Notes: generated by a model from the sequence alone, not told the origin. A DNA stretch of 64,000 nucleotides from Rhodanobacter lindaniclasticus (GCF_004799035.1 NZ_MWIO01000002.1:1-64000), one strand, 5' to 3'; positions 1 through 8,797 are shown, counted from the stretch's first letter. Made by a program: numbers and translations.

Positions 1-113
1 GCCTCCCCCTGCATGCAGGGGGGGGCTGGGAGGGGGTGAGGCTTTTGATCTTGAGGCAAAGAGCGACCCCACCCCAACCCTCCCCTGCGGAGCAGGGGAG
101 GGTGCAGGAAGCG
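1..113. repeat. Paired G/C-rich hairpin module downstream of fbp
   Basis: Non-coding stretch with a CCTCCCCCTGC...GCAGGGGG hairpin near the left edge and a second, oppositely oriented copy (AACCCTCCCCTGC, short loop, GCAGGGGAGGG) at about 76-103. The same two-part arrangement recurs at about 36905-37051, so this is a dispersed intergenic element. The second hairpin lies just after the fbp stop codon and could act as a transcription stop for fbp, but no U-rich tract follows it. The left copy is cut by the window edge. Confidence 0.55.
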
Positions 114-1130
114 TCAGCCCACGACGCCGTCGGCGTCCAGGTGATAGCGCGTGGCCAGCTCCACTTCTTCCTTCGAGCCGAGGAACACCGGCACGCGCTG
201 GTGCAGGCCGGTGGGCTGGATCTCCATGATGCGCTGGCGACCGGTGGTCGCCGCGCCGCCGGCCTGCTCGATGATGAAGGCCATCGGGTTGGCCTCGTAC
301 ATGATGCGCAGCTTGCCGCCCTGCTTCTCGATCTTCGCGTCCAGCGGGTAATAGAACACGCCGCCGCGGGTCACGATGCGGTGCACGTCGGCGACCATCG
401 AGGCGACCCAGCGCATGTTGAAATCCTTGCCGCGCGGGCCGGTCTTGCCGGCCAGCAGTTCGCCGATGTAGCGCTGCATCGGCGCCTGCCAGTGACGCTG
501 GTTGGACATGTTGATGGCGAACTCGGTGGCCTGCTCGGGAATGCGGATACTGCGACGACTGAGCACGAAGCTGCCCACCTCGCGGTCCAGCGTGAACTCG
601 TGGGTGCCGTGGCCGAAGGTCAGCACCAGCACGGTGGCCGGGCCGTACACCACGTAGCCGGCGGCGAGCTGGGTGGTGCCCGGCTGCAGGAAGTGTGCGG
701 CCTTCGGCTCGGTCACGCCGTCCGGGCAGCGCAGCACCGAGAAGATCGTGCCGACGGAGATGTTCACGTCGATGTTGGAGCTGCCGTCCAGCGGATCGAA
801 CAGCAGCAGGTGCTGGCCCTTCGGATAGCCGTCCGGAATCTGCTGCGGGTCTTCCATCTCCTCCGAGGCGCAGGCGGCGAGGTGGCCGCCCCAGGCATTC
901 GCCTCCAGCAGGATCTCGTTGGAGATCACGTCCAGCTTCTTCTGCGCCTCGCCCTGGATGTTGCCCGTGCCGGCCTCGCCCAGCACGCCGCCCAGCGCGC
1001 CCTTGCCGGTCGCCACCGCGATGCGCTTGCAGGCGCGCGCGACCACCTCGATCAGCAGCGAGAGTTCGGCATTGATGTGGCCGGCGCGGCGTTCCTCGAT
1101 CAGGAACTGGATCAGCGAGACGGGTTTCAT
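114..1130 (-). CDS. fbp: Class I fructose-1,6-bisphosphatase
   Basis: Hydrolyses fructose 1,6-bisphosphate to fructose 6-phosphate in gluconeogenesis, in the cytoplasm. The 338-residue product has the class I metal/phosphate motif '[19 protein letters not shown]' near residues 115-133, with an acidic 'ASEEMEDP' stretch before it, and the '[12 protein letters not shown]' and '[19 protein letters not shown]' C-terminal motifs. Length matches the family (about 330-340). The frame stays open further upstream, but the ATG at 1130 starts with the conserved '[10 protein letters not shown]' N-terminus, so it was chosen. It is divergent from the DJ-1-like gene, with a 131-base shared upstream region. 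Confidence 0.96.
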   Translation of the reverse strand: MKPVSLIQFLIEERRAGHINAELSLLIEVVARACKRIAVATGKGALGGVLGEAGTGNIQGEAQKKLDVISNEILLEANAWGGHLAACASEEMEDPQQIPDGYPKGQHLLLFDPLDGSSNIDVNISVGTIFSVLRCPDGVTEPKAAHFLQPGTTQLAAGYVVYGPATVLVLTFGHGTHEFTLDREVGSFVLSRRSIRIPEQATEFAINMSNQRHWQAPMQRYIGELLAGKTGPRGKDFNMRWVASMVADVHRIVTRGGVFYYPLDAKIEKQGGKLRIMYEANPMAFIIEQAGGAATTGRQRIMEIQPTGLHQRVPVFLGSKEEVELATRYHLDADGVVG

Positions 1131-1261
1131 GTCGGGTCCGTGGCGTAGGAAACGCAGATTGTCGCATTTGTCGGCAAGCGGGGCGTGGGGCCAGCCCCTG
1201 CTGACAACACGTTGGCAGCAGGGGGTCGCCAAGCTGTACCTCCAAGACGGAGGGATACGAC

Positions 1262-1870
1262 ATGCGCGACACGGTCTATTTCGTGGTGTTCGACGGTTTT
1301 GCCGACTGGCAGGCCGCACTGGCACTGTGCGAGATCCGCCGCCCCGGCGACTGGGAGGTGCGCACCGCGGGTTTCTCGCGGGCCATGGTGACCTCGATGG
1401 GCGGCCTGGCGGTGAAGCCGGACCTCGCCCTGGAAGAGGTCGAGCTGGCGCGGGCGGCCTTGCTGATCGTGCCCGGCGGCCACTTGTGGTTGCGCGATGA
1501 GGGGCATGCGGCGGTGGAACTGATCGCCCGCGTGCACGCCGCCGGCGCGCCGGTGGCCGGCATCGACAGCGGCGTGCTGGCGCTGGCCCGCAGCGGATTG
1601 CTCGACCATCGCCGGCACACCGGCAACTGGGCCGGCCAGCTGGCGGCACAGGTGCCCGGCTACCGCGGCGCCGAGCAGTTCGACGCCGAGGTGCTGGCGG
1701 TCAGCGACGACGGCGTGATCAGCGCCAGCCACCTGGGCAGCATCGAGTTCGCGCGCGAGGTGATCCACACGCTGGATCTCTACGGCGATGCCGACCGCGA
1801 GGACTGGTACCGCCTGTTCAAGCACGCACAGCTGCCGCCCTGGTGCGTCGGCGAAGCGATGGCAGCCTGA
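1262..1870 (+). CDS. DJ-1/PfpI family protein without the usual cysteine
   Basis: A 202-residue class I glutamine-amidotransferase-like fold of the DJ-1/PfpI/YdeA kind: N-terminal '[15 protein letters not shown]', '[11 protein letters not shown]' near residues 67-77, and '[13 protein letters not shown]' near 110-122. In relatives the nucleophile elbow reads roughly 'AICG'; here the aligned segment is 'GIDSG' (residues 100-104), with Asp102 where the cysteine is expected and no neighbouring Cys. So a protease, glyoxalase or deglycase activity is doubtful and a binding or regulatory role is possible. GAC of Asp102 is an unambiguous codon in the sequence. Followed closely by a 61-codon ORF. Confidence 0.85.
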   Translation: MRDTVYFVVFDGFADWQAALALCEIRRPGDWEVRTAGFSRAMVTSMGGLAVKPDLALEEVELARAALLIVPGGHLWLRDEGHAAVELIARVHAAGAPVAGIDSGVLALARSGLLDHRRHTGNWAGQLAAQVPGYRGAEQFDAEVLAVSDDGVISASHLGSIEFAREVIHTLDLYGDADREDWYRLFKHAQLPPWCVGEAMAA

Positions 1871-1878
1871 GGGGCGCG

Positions 1879-2064
1879 ATGAACAAGCTCCTGCAACGCA
1901 CCGTGGCCGCCTATCGCCCGCTGTACCTGCACGGCCTGCTGCTCGACGGCCAGTACCGGCTGCCGAAGGCGGCTTCGCCGGGCGCCGCCGGCGTGGCCCG
2001 GGCCCGCCGACGCACCCTGCTGGCCGCGCTGACCCACATCGTCTTCCACCATCGGAGCAAGTGA
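1879..2064 (+). CDS. Small hypothetical protein (61 aa)
   Basis: A short frame with a GAGGGG ribosome-binding site just upstream of the ATG at 1879. Its TGA overlaps the ATG of the following GFA gene (TGATG), which is what a translationally coupled gene looks like. The product '[20 protein letters not shown]...' is basic, has mostly G/C third positions and shows no signal peptide or recognised domain. I do not recognise it. The coupling and spacing are the main support; it could also be non-coding sequence between two genes. Confidence 0.45.
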   Translation: MNKLLQRTVAAYRPLYLHGLLLDGQYRLPKAASPGAAGVARARRRTLLAALTHIVFHHRSK

Positions 2065-2468
2065 TGATCCGCACCTATCACGGCAGCTGCCATTGCGGCG
2101 CAGTGCGCTACGAGGCCGACCTCGACCTCGCCGCGGGCACCGGCCGCTGCAACTGCTCGATCTGTACCAAGACGCGCGACTGGGGCGCAGTGATCAAGCC
2201 CGATGCCTTCCGCCTGCTGACAGGCGAGGATGCGCTGTCCGACTACCAGTTCAACACCCGCAGTACACACCACCTGTTCTGCCGGCACTGCGGCGTGCGG
2301 TCGTTCGGCCGCGGTTACGTCGAGCAGATCGGCGGCGACTACGTGTCGATCAGCCTGGCCTGCCTCGACGACGTCGACCCTCGGGAACTGATCGACGCGC
2401 CGCTGCGCTTCTCCGACGGCCGCCACGACAACTGGATGTCGGCTCCAGCCGAGACGCGGCATCTCTGA
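2064..2468 (+). CDS. GFA (CENP-V) family zinc-binding protein
   Basis: 134 residues, the normal size for the glutathione-dependent formaldehyde-activating (GFA/CENP-V) fold. The zinc ligands are visible: Cys9 and Cys11 in '[11 protein letters not shown]', Cys29/Cys31/Cys34 in 'CNCSIC', and Cys73/Cys76 in 'FCRHCGV'. The family binds structural and catalytic zinc; true formaldehyde-glutathione adduct activity has been shown only for some members, so the substrate is unknown. It starts in a TGATG overlap with the upstream small ORF and is followed 31 bases later by a glutathione S-transferase, hinting at a shared glutathione-related operon. Confidence 0.88.
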   Translation: MIRTYHGSCHCGAVRYEADLDLAAGTGRCNCSICTKTRDWGAVIKPDAFRLLTGEDALSDYQFNTRSTHHLFCRHCGVRSFGRGYVEQIGGDYVSISLACLDDVDPRELIDAPLRFSDGRHDNWMSAPAETRHL

Positions 2469-2499
2469 AACTTTCCACCCGATCGTCAGGAGGGCCATG

Positions 2500-3129
2500 A
2501 TGAGCAAGCCACGCGTCACCTTCTTCCACGCCCCGCAGAGCCGTTCCGCCGGCACCCGCGCCCTGCTCGAGGAGCTCGGCGCCGACTACGACCTGCATGC
2601 GCTCAACCTGAAGACCGGCGACACGCGCAAGCCGGAGTACCTGGCGATCAACCCGATGGGCAAGGTGCCGGCAATCCGCCACGGCGAGGCGCTGATCACC
2701 GAGCAGCCGGCGGTGTTCCTGTACCTGGCCGATCTCTACCCCGAAGCCGGGCTGGCGCCGCCGCTCGGCGATCCGCTGCGCGGGCCGTATCTGCGCTGGC
2801 TGGTCTACTACGGTTCGTGCTTCGAGCCGGCGGTGATCGACAAGTCGATGCAGCGCGAACCCGCGCCGCCGTCAACCTGTGCCTACGGCGATTACGACAC
2901 CATGCTGAAGACGCTGACGGACCAGCTCGAGCGCGGGCCGTACCTGCTGGGCGAGACCTTCAGTGCCGCCGACGTGTTGTGGGGCACGGCGCTGAACTGG
3001 ACGGTGATGTTCAAGCTGGTGCCCGAGCTGCCGGTGATCCGTGCCTACATCGACCGCGTGCTGGCGCGCCCGGCGATGCAGCGTGCGGCCGCGGCCGATG
3101 CCGCGCTGGTGGCGGCGCAGTCGGCGTGA
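2500..3129 (+). CDS. Glutathione S-transferase family protein
   Basis: 209 residues with the thioredoxin-like N-terminal GST domain ('FFHAPQSRSAGTRALLEELG', then 'AINPMGKVPAI' with the cis-proline and 'EQPAVFLYLADLYP' for glutathione binding) followed by the all-helical C-terminal domain (from about residue 90; 'LLGETFSAADVLWG'). A Ser/Arg motif replaces a tyrosine at the usual catalytic position, as in bacterial beta/theta-like GSTs. Two ATGs are adjacent (2497 and 2500); the second is 6 bases from a strong AGGAGG at 2488-2493 and was chosen. Likely detoxification or stress role; substrate not predictable. Confidence 0.9.
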   Translation: MSKPRVTFFHAPQSRSAGTRALLEELGADYDLHALNLKTGDTRKPEYLAINPMGKVPAIRHGEALITEQPAVFLYLADLYPEAGLAPPLGDPLRGPYLRWLVYYGSCFEPAVIDKSMQREPAPPSTCAYGDYDTMLKTLTDQLERGPYLLGETFSAADVLWGTALNWTVMFKLVPELPVIRAYIDRVLARPAMQRAAAADAALVAAQSA

Positions 3130-3221
3130 GCCATGGGCAGGGTCGCGCATTGCGTCCGCGTTCGTCGCGGCCATGACCTTCGACGCTGGCAGGCGCGCGC
3201 CGCCTCGGTAATCATGCGCGG

Positions 3222-3926
3222 ATGCGTCGCGCCGATCGCCTGTTCCTCATCATCCACGCGCTGCGCGGTCGGCGTACCGCGCTGCAGGCGCGTGCGCTGG
3301 CGCAGACCCTGGGCGTGTCGCTGCGCACGGTGTACCGGGACGTGGCCGACCTGCAATTGTCCGGCGTGCCGATCGAGGGCGAGGCCGGCGTCGGCTACAT
3401 GCTGCGCAAGGGTTCGGACATCCCGCCGCTGATGTTCAACGCCGACGAGCTCGAGGCCCTGGTGGTCGGTTCGCGCTTCGTGCAGGCCTTCGCCGGCGTG
3501 CGCCTGGCCGAGAGCGCGCGGGCGGCGCTGTTGAAGATCGAGGCAGTATTGCCGCCGGACCTGCGCGAGCGCGCCGGCAGCACGCGCATCTTCGCCCCGG
3601 TCTGGCGCGACCAGTACCGCGAGGATTTCGCCGCGCTGATCGACCAGTTGCACGCGGCCATCGTCGGCAACCAGGTGCTGCGGCTGGACTATCGCGACGA
3701 GGCCGGGCAATCCAGCGTGCGCGAGGTCGAGCCGCTGTGCCTGTCGTTCTGGGGCGGCAAGTGGACGCTGGGCGCGTGGTGCCGGTTGCGCGGGGATTTC
3801 CGCAATTTCCGCCCCGACCGCATCGGCACCGGCACGCCCACCGGCGAAGTGTTCGCCGACGTCGCCGAGCGCGGCCTGGCCGCCTACCTGCGTGCGGTGG
3901 GCGTGGACCAGCTCGCGCTGCGCTGA
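3222..3926 (+). CDS. HTH-WYL transcriptional regulator (YafY type)
   Basis: 234 residues. The N-terminus is a DeoR-like winged helix ('ALAQTLGVSLRTVYRDVADL', residues about 25-45), and the rest is a WYL-type sensing domain with the 'YRDEAGQSSVREVEPL' strand and 'FRNFRPDRI' near the C-terminus. WYL proteins sense nucleic acids, nucleotides or small ligands and often regulate neighbours. The gene follows the GFA/GST genes in the same direction after a 92-base gap, so those genes are plausible targets, which is inference only. Confidence 0.88.
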   Translation: MRRADRLFLIIHALRGRRTALQARALAQTLGVSLRTVYRDVADLQLSGVPIEGEAGVGYMLRKGSDIPPLMFNADELEALVVGSRFVQAFAGVRLAESARAALLKIEAVLPPDLRERAGSTRIFAPVWRDQYREDFAALIDQLHAAIVGNQVLRLDYRDEAGQSSVREVEPLCLSFWGGKWTLGAWCRLRGDFRNFRPDRIGTGTPTGEVFADVAERGLAAYLRAVGVDQLALR

Positions 3927-4034
3927 ACGCGGTTCGCCGTGTTCAAGCCGCGGCCAGCGCGTTAGGCTTGACGGGTTCGCCGGATCGCGCTGCGTTCCGC
4001 CCGCCGATTGCCCGCCAAGGAGCCCGTGTTGAAG

Positions 4035-5840
4035 ATGACTTCCAGGATCACCCGCCTCGCCGCGCTGGCACTGGCGTTCGGCGTGTTCGCCGTGGCTTCG
4101 GCGACGGCGGTGCCGGCCGCCGCCGCGAGCAGTGCGGATGCGCAGTTCAAGCGCATCTACACCACCGAATGGGCGTGGCGCAGCGGCCACCCCGGCAGTA
4201 CGGACGCCAGTGCCGACAGCGGCCGGCTCGATGACGTCGACGCGGCCAGCCAGCAGCGGCGGCTGGATTACTGGCAGCGCGTGATGAAGCAGCTCGACGC
4301 CATCGACGTGGCGCAGCTGTCGCCGGGCAATCGGGTCAACTTCGAGGTCTACCACGCGCAGATCGGCAATCTGCTGGCCGACCAGAAGTTCAAGACCTGG
4401 CAGATGCCGTTCAACAGCGACTCGGCGTTCTGGTCGGACATCGGCTACGAGCTCGGCGGCGGCCGCCTGCGCAGTGTCGACGACTACCACAAGTACCTCG
4501 ACCGGCTGGACCAGATCCCGGCCTATTTCGACCAGCAGATCGCCAACATGCGGCTGGGCCTGAAACGCGGCTTCAGCGTGCCGCGCGAAGTGCTCAAGGG
4601 CCGCGACGTTTCCATCGCCGCGGTGGCGGATCTGAAAGACCCCACCCAGAGCAGCTTCTACAAGCCGTTCAAACAGCTGCCCGCCACGATCCCCGCCGAC
4701 CAGGCGCAGGCGCTGCAGGGCCAGGCGCTGCAGCGCATCCGCGACGAGGTGATCCCGGCCTACGCCAAGCTGCTGGCGTTCTTCCGCGACGAATACGTGC
4801 CGCAGGCGCGCACCACGCTGGCGGCCGAGGCGCTGCCCGACGGCAAGGCGTTCTACCGCCAGCAGATCCGCGAGTACACCACGCTCGACCTCAGCCCCGA
4901 TGCGATCCACAAGATCGGCCTGGAGCAGGTGGCGAAGATCCACGCGCAGATGCTGGAGGTGATGAAGGACACCGGCTTCAAGGGCGACTTCCCGGCCTTC
5001 CTGGCCTTCCTGCGCAGCGATCCGCAGTTCTACGCCAAAACCCCGCAGGAGCTGCTCGACAAGAGCGCGTGGGTGGCCAAGGAAGTGGACGGCCAGATGG
5101 CCAAATTCTTCGGCCACCTGCCGCGTTCGCGCTTCGCCATCGTGCCGGTACCGGCCGACATCGCGCCGTACTACACCTCCGGCCGCGGCGGCGCCAATGC
5201 CTACCTGGTCAACACCTACGATCTGCCCTCGCGGCCGCTGTACAACATGCCGGCGCTGACCCTGCACGAGTCGTATCCGGGCCACGCGCTGCAACTCGAG
5301 TTGGCCGAGGAACGGCATGACCAGCCGGCGTTCCGCCGCAACGGCTACATCTCCGCCTATGGCGAGGGCTGGGGCCTGTACTCGGAATACCTCGGCAACG
5401 AGATGGGCATCTACAAGACGCCCTACGAGAAGTTCGGCTTCCTCACCTACCAGATGTGGCGCGCGTGCCGGCTGGTGGTCGACACCGGCGTGCACCACCT
5501 GGGCTGGACCCGCCAGCAGGCGATCGACTACCTGACCGGCAACACCGCGCTGTCCGACCGCGAGATCGCCAACGAGGTCGACCGCTACATCAGCTGGCCC
5601 GGCCAGGCGCTGTCCTACGAGCTGGGCTACCTCAAGATCCGCGAGCTGCGCGAGAAGGCGGAGCAGGCGCTGGGCGCGAAGTTCGACATCCGCCACTTCC
5701 ACGACACCGTGCTGTCCACCGGCTCGGTGCCGCTGCCGGTGCTGGAGAAGCGCATCGACCACTTCATCGCCGACGGCGGCCCGGAGCCGGATTTCGGCTG
5801 TGACTGCGCCAAGGCGCAAGGCACCGGCGACGGCGCCTGA
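4035..5840 (+). CDS. Secreted DUF885 family protein
   Basis: 601 residues with an N-terminal signal peptide ('RLAALALAFGVFAVASATA', cleavage around an AxA site near residue 30). The large DUF885 domain carries 'LTLHESYPGHALQLE' followed by 'YGEGWGLYSEYL', an HExxxxH...E arrangement like that of zinc metallopeptidases; members are usually treated as putative periplasmic peptidases. 'SGRGGANAYLVNTYDLPSRP' precedes the motif. The ATG at 4035 is 12 bases from AAGGAG (4017-4022); GTG/TTG starts at 4026/4029 are closer but would extend only the signal peptide. Ends with a cysteine-containing 'FGCDCAKA' tail. Probably periplasmic. Confidence 0.88.
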   Translation: MTSRITRLAALALAFGVFAVASATAVPAAAASSADAQFKRIYTTEWAWRSGHPGSTDASADSGRLDDVDAASQQRRLDYWQRVMKQLDAIDVAQLSPGNRVNFEVYHAQIGNLLADQKFKTWQMPFNSDSAFWSDIGYELGGGRLRSVDDYHKYLDRLDQIPAYFDQQIANMRLGLKRGFSVPREVLKGRDVSIAAVADLKDPTQSSFYKPFKQLPATIPADQAQALQGQALQRIRDEVIPAYAKLLAFFRDEYVPQARTTLAAEALPDGKAFYRQQIREYTTLDLSPDAIHKIGLEQVAKIHAQMLEVMKDTGFKGDFPAFLAFLRSDPQFYAKTPQELLDKSAWVAKEVDGQMAKFFGHLPRSRFAIVPVPADIAPYYTSGRGGANAYLVNTYDLPSRPLYNMPALTLHESYPGHALQLELAEERHDQPAFRRNGYISAYGEGWGLYSEYLGNEMGIYKTPYEKFGFLTYQMWRACRLVVDTGVHHLGWTRQQAIDYLTGNTALSDREIANEVDRYISWPGQALSYELGYLKIRELREKAEQALGAKFDIRHFHDTVLSTGSVPLPVLEKRIDHFIADGGPEPDFGCDCAKAQGTGDGA

Positions 5841-5857
5841 GCGCCACCCGGGCGGGC

Positions 5858-5904
5858 TGGACAGGTGACTTCACGGATGTAGTAATATCAAGGCGTACTT
5901 CACA
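5858..5904 (+). promoter_or_regulatory. Promoter/operator of the xre-res pair
   Basis: TGGACA (5858-5863) and TAATAT (5883-5888) form a sigma-70-like promoter with a 19-base spacer. The -10 box is flanked by two direct copies of ACTTCAC (5868-5874 and 5897-5903), 29 bases apart, a plausible binding site for the Xre antitoxin that would autorepress the operon. It is an AT-rich island in otherwise GC-rich sequence. Confidence 0.5.
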
Positions 5905-5919
5905 GGGAGAGTCGCCACC

Positions 5920-6324
5920 ATGACCGCCCGCCTCGCCGAAGCCTCGCCGCGTCACGCGCCGCCCGCCGATACCCTCGGACCACCCGCCTTGCGCGGTTTC
6001 TTCCGCCTTGCCGAGGCATGGCAGTTGCGCACGGCCGAGCAGCGCCGCCTGCTCGGCGACCCGCCCGAATCCACCTTCTACAAGTGGAAGCGCGAGCAGG
6101 GCGGCAGCCCGGGCCGCGACACGCTCGAGCGCATCAGCTACCTGCTCGGCATCTGGAAGTCGCTGCAGATCCTGTTCCCCGACCCGGCCCAGGCCGACGC
6201 CTGGCTGCACAAGCCGAACGCGGCGTCGCTGTTCGGCGGCCACTCCGCGCTCGAGCGCATGCTGTCGGGCAACGTTGCCGACCTGTACGTGGTGCGCCAG
6301 TACCTGGACGCGCAGCGCGGCTGA
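5920..6324 (+). CDS. Xre/MbcA/ParS family antitoxin
   Basis: 134 residues. An Xre-like N-terminal helix-turn-helix ('EQRRLLGDPPESTFYKWKRE', with 'LERISYLLGIWKSLQILFPD' following) leads into the DUF2384/MbcA-ParS toxin-binding C-terminal region ('ADAWLHKPNAASLFGG...ALERMLSG..ADLYVVRQYLDA'), the classical Res-binding helix set. It neutralises the RES toxin encoded next and represses its own promoter in studied systems. The ATG at 5920 follows a GGGAGAG site. Unusually, the toxin does not overlap it: a REP doublet lies between them. Confidence 0.9.
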   Translation: MTARLAEASPRHAPPADTLGPPALRGFFRLAEAWQLRTAEQRRLLGDPPESTFYKWKREQGGSPGRDTLERISYLLGIWKSLQILFPDPAQADAWLHKPNAASLFGGHSALERMLSGNVADLYVVRQYLDAQRG

Positions 6325-6367
6325 TCGCAGCCCGCGATACATCCATCCGCGACGCTGCGATACCCCC

Positions 6368-6442
6368 GTAGGAGCGCACTTGTGCGCGATGCTTTTGTTT
6401 CAGGCCCAACGCGAAGGGCATCGCGCACAAGTGCGCTCCCAC
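6368..6442. repeat. Inverted REP doublet between antitoxin and toxin
   Basis: GTAGGAGCGCACTTGTGCGC plus GATGC (6368-6392) and its reverse complement form GCATCGCGCACAAGTGCGCT plus CCCAC (6418-6442) face each other across 25 bases. Each unit is itself a palindrome. The same family occurs at 14786-14883, 24437-24564, 54311-54335 and 62348-62447. Confidence 0.85.
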
Positions 6443-6470
6443 GAGGCTGATGCCTGTCCACGGAAAACCG

Positions 6471-7205
6471 ATGTCGCCCTCCTTGCCACCCGTCAAACGC
6501 ATCCGCTGGAGCCATGCCTGGCGCATCGTGCCCAGCCGCTTTCCGCCGATCGGCGTGTACGACCGCATCGCCGCTCCGGCCGACATCGATGCGCTGTTCG
6601 CGGTCGAGGCGCTGACCAACCCGCGCCTGCGCGAGGAGGCCGACGCGCTGAAGCTGGTGCCGAAGGAGCACCGCATCAGCGGGCCCGGCTCCACCCCGGT
6701 GATGGCCGCGTTCACCCATCTCAACCCGGAAGGCAGCCGTTTCTCCGACGGCACCTGGGGCGTGTTCTACGCCGCGCACAGCGTGGCCACCGCGGTGGAG
6801 GAAACCGTGTACCACCGCGAGCGCTTCCTCGCCGCCACTGCCGAGCCGGCCTGCAGCATCCAGATGCGCTGCTACCGCACCAGCGTGGACAGCCGCCTGC
6901 ACGACATCCGCGGCGGCTGGAAGGCCGAGCACGATCCGGACGTCTATACGGCCAGCGTGAAACTGGCGCGGGTGTTGCGCGAGGCGGGTTCCAACGGCAT
7001 CGTCTACGACAGTGCCCGCCACCCGGGCGGCGAATGCCTGGCCGCGTTCCAGCCCGACGTGGTCGCGCCCTGCGTGCAGTCGCAGCACCTGGTCTATCGC
7101 TGGGACGGCTCGCGCATCGCGCAGGTGCTGGAAGTCTCGGAGCTGAGCCGGCCGCAGGCGGTCGGCACGGCAAGGTCGAACCCCACTGACGGCAGTGCAC
7201 CATGA
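6471..7205 (+). CDS. RES domain toxin (NAD+-degrading family)
   Basis: 244 residues. The RES domain is recognised from 'GSRFSDGTWGVFYAAHS' with the 'ATAVEETVYH' helix (conserved Arg, Tyr and Glu of the active-site pocket) and the later 'SNGIVYDSARHPGGECLAAF' with its conserved Ser. Characterised RES toxins deplete NAD+ by phosphorolysis or hydrolysis and arrest growth. A start at 6450 is possible, but its first codons use GGA and AAA, rare here, and it lies at the REP border, so 6471 was preferred. The last four bases overlap the next gene (ATGA), coupling it to the SGNH hydrolase. Confidence 0.88.
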   Translation: MSPSLPPVKRIRWSHAWRIVPSRFPPIGVYDRIAAPADIDALFAVEALTNPRLREEADALKLVPKEHRISGPGSTPVMAAFTHLNPEGSRFSDGTWGVFYAAHSVATAVEETVYHRERFLAATAEPACSIQMRCYRTSVDSRLHDIRGGWKAEHDPDVYTASVKLARVLREAGSNGIVYDSARHPGGECLAAFQPDVVAPCVQSQHLVYRWDGSRIAQVLEVSELSRPQAVGTARSNPTDGSAP

Positions 7206-7894
7206 ACAGGATCGCCGCGATATTGCTGTTGTGCCTGTGCGCCGCGCCCGCGCTGGCGCGCGACAACCACGCCAACGACCACGCGCATTGGCAGGCGGAC
7301 ATCGCCGCATTCCAGGCCGCGGACCGCGCCACGCCGCCGCCGCGCGGCGCCGTGCTGTTCATCGGCAGCTCGTCGATCCGCTTGTGGAAGACGCTGGCGG
7401 CGGACTTCCCCGGCGTGACGACGATCAACCGCGGCTTCGGCGGCTCGGAGATCGACGACGCCACCTTCTTCGCCGACCGCATCGTGGCGCCGTACCATCC
7501 GCGCGCGATCGTGCTGTATGCCGGCGACAACGACCTGGCCGACGGCGACAGCCCGGCGCAGGTGCGCGCCGACCTTGCCGCCTTCGTGCACCGCGTGCGC
7601 TCGTTCGATCCCGGCGTGCCGATCGCCTTCATCGCGATCAAGCCCAGCGTGGCGCGCCGTGCACTGCTGCCGCAGATTCGCGCGGCGAACGCGCTGGTGC
7701 GCGAATACGCGGCGGCGCAGACGGGCGTGGCCTATGTCGACGTGTTCACGCCGATGCTGGGCGAGAACGGCCAGCCGCAGTCGCGATGGTTCGGGCCGGA
7801 TGGCCTGCACATGAACCGGCGCGGCTACGCGCTGTGGGTCGAGCGGCTCAAGCCGTGGATGGACGCGCACGGCAAGCCTGCCGCGCGCGATTGA
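7202..7894 (+). CDS. Secreted SGNH/GDSL hydrolase
   Basis: 230 residues with a signal peptide ('MNRIAAILLLCLCAAPALA', cut near residue 19). SGNH blocks are visible: block I 'LFIGSSSIRLW' with the nucleophilic serine, block II 'INRGFGGSEI' with the oxyanion Gly, block III 'LYAGDNDLADG' with the Asn, and block V 'DGLHMNRRGY' with catalytic Asp and His. Likely a periplasmic or exported esterase or lipase-like hydrolase; substrate unknown. The start overlaps the RES toxin stop (ATGA) although the proteins have no obvious functional link. Converges on phhA. Confidence 0.9.
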   Translation: MNRIAAILLLCLCAAPALARDNHANDHAHWQADIAAFQAADRATPPPRGAVLFIGSSSIRLWKTLAADFPGVTTINRGFGGSEIDDATFFADRIVAPYHPRAIVLYAGDNDLADGDSPAQVRADLAAFVHRVRSFDPGVPIAFIAIKPSVARRALLPQIRAANALVREYAAAQTGVAYVDVFTPMLGENGQPQSRWFGPDGLHMNRRGYALWVERLKPWMDAHGKPAARD

Positions 7895-7903
7895 CGCGCG
7901 CGC

Positions 7904-8797
7904 TCAGGTATCCGCGTTGGTCGCCCAGCCCTGGCGGTCGCCGCGGGTGAACACGCGGTCCGTGTCCAGCACGTCGCCCGCCGCGTGCGCCGGCTGGTCG
8001 TGCAGGCGTGCGTAGATCGGCGTGAAGTCCGGCCGCGTCGCCTCGAACAGCTGCGCGAAGTCGTCGATCACGAAATAGGTCTGCTGGTAGGTGTCGATGC
8101 GGTAGCGCGTGCTCATCACGCGTTCCAGGCCGAAGCCGATGCGGTTGGGCGAGGGCGAATCGAGGCAGTAGATCGACTCGCCCTTGGAGCTGACGATGCC
8201 GGCACCGTAGATGCGCATGCCCTCGGGCGTGTTCATCAGGCCGAACTCCACCGTGTACCAGTACAGCCGGGTGAGGTTCATCAGTGCGTCGGGGCCGATC
8301 GCGAACGCCTTCATGCCGCCGCGGCCGTAGGCCTGCATGTAGTCGGCGAACACCGGGTTGAGCAGCAGCGGCACGTGGCCGAACAGGTCGTGGAACAGGT
8401 CCGGTTCGCTGAGGTAGTCGAGCTGGTCGGGCTTGCGAATCCACCAGCTGACCGGGAAGCGCCGGTTGGCCAGGTGGTCGAAGAACACCTCGTCCGGCAG
8501 CAGGCCTTCCACCGCCACCAGCTGCCAGCCGGTGGCGGCGCCGAGCACCTGGTTGACCTCGCTGAACTTCGGGATGCCGCCGTCGCCCAGGCCGAAGCGC
8601 TCCACGCCTTCCATGAACTCGCGGCAGGCGCGCCCGGGCAGCAGCTCGCGCTGCCGCTTGAACAAGGTGTCCCACACCTCGTGGTCGGTCTTGCTGTAGC
8701 TCGTCCACGGCTGCTCGACCACGCCGGTGGCGTAGACCGGCACGTAGCCGCGATCGGTCTGCTGGTGTTCGATCTTGCGCGGCGCGGGGGTTTCCAT
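7904..8797 (-). CDS. phhA: Phenylalanine 4-monooxygenase
   Basis: Tetrahydropterin- and iron-dependent conversion of phenylalanine to tyrosine. 297 residues, the size of the bacterial monomeric enzyme. The non-haem iron ligands are His136 and His141 in 'DLFHDLFGHVPLL' and Glu184 in 'YWYTVEFGLM'; the pterin-binding 'GLLPDEVFFDHLANRRFPV' precedes them. Divergent from an Lrp/AsnC-type regulator across 137 bases, the usual arrangement for aromatic-catabolism control. No pterin-4a-carbinolamine dehydratase gene is in the window. Confidence 0.97.
   Translation of the reverse strand: METPAPRKIEHQQTDRGYVPVYATGVVEQPWTSYSKTDHEVWDTLFKRQRELLPGRACREFMEGVERFGLGDGGIPKFSEVNQVLGAATGWQLVAVEGLLPDEVFFDHLANRRFPVSWWIRKPDQLDYLSEPDLFHDLFGHVPLLLNPVFADYMQAYGRGGMKAFAIGPDALMNLTRLYWYTVEFGLMNTPEGMRIYGAGIVSSKGESIYCLDSPSPNRIGFGLERVMSTRYRIDTYQQTYFVIDDFAQLFEATRPDFTPIYARLHDQPAHAAGDVLDTDRVFTRGDRQGWATNADT

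Noticed and set aside
3045..5819. A 924-residue open frame on the minus strand opposite the DUF885 gene, and similar giant frames opposite GH92 (11260-14178), the RND permease (33669-37232), amtB/glnA (43422-46382) and GH94 (55508-58513).
   Set aside because: All lie antisense to well-supported genes, are full of His/Arg/Ala/Gly/Val-rich strings without domains, and exist because GC-rich codons rarely give stops in the shadow frames.
6368..6442. A CRISPR array or phage attachment site at the REP doublet.
   Set aside because: The units are palindromic and inverted, have no regular spacers and no cas genes are present in the window.
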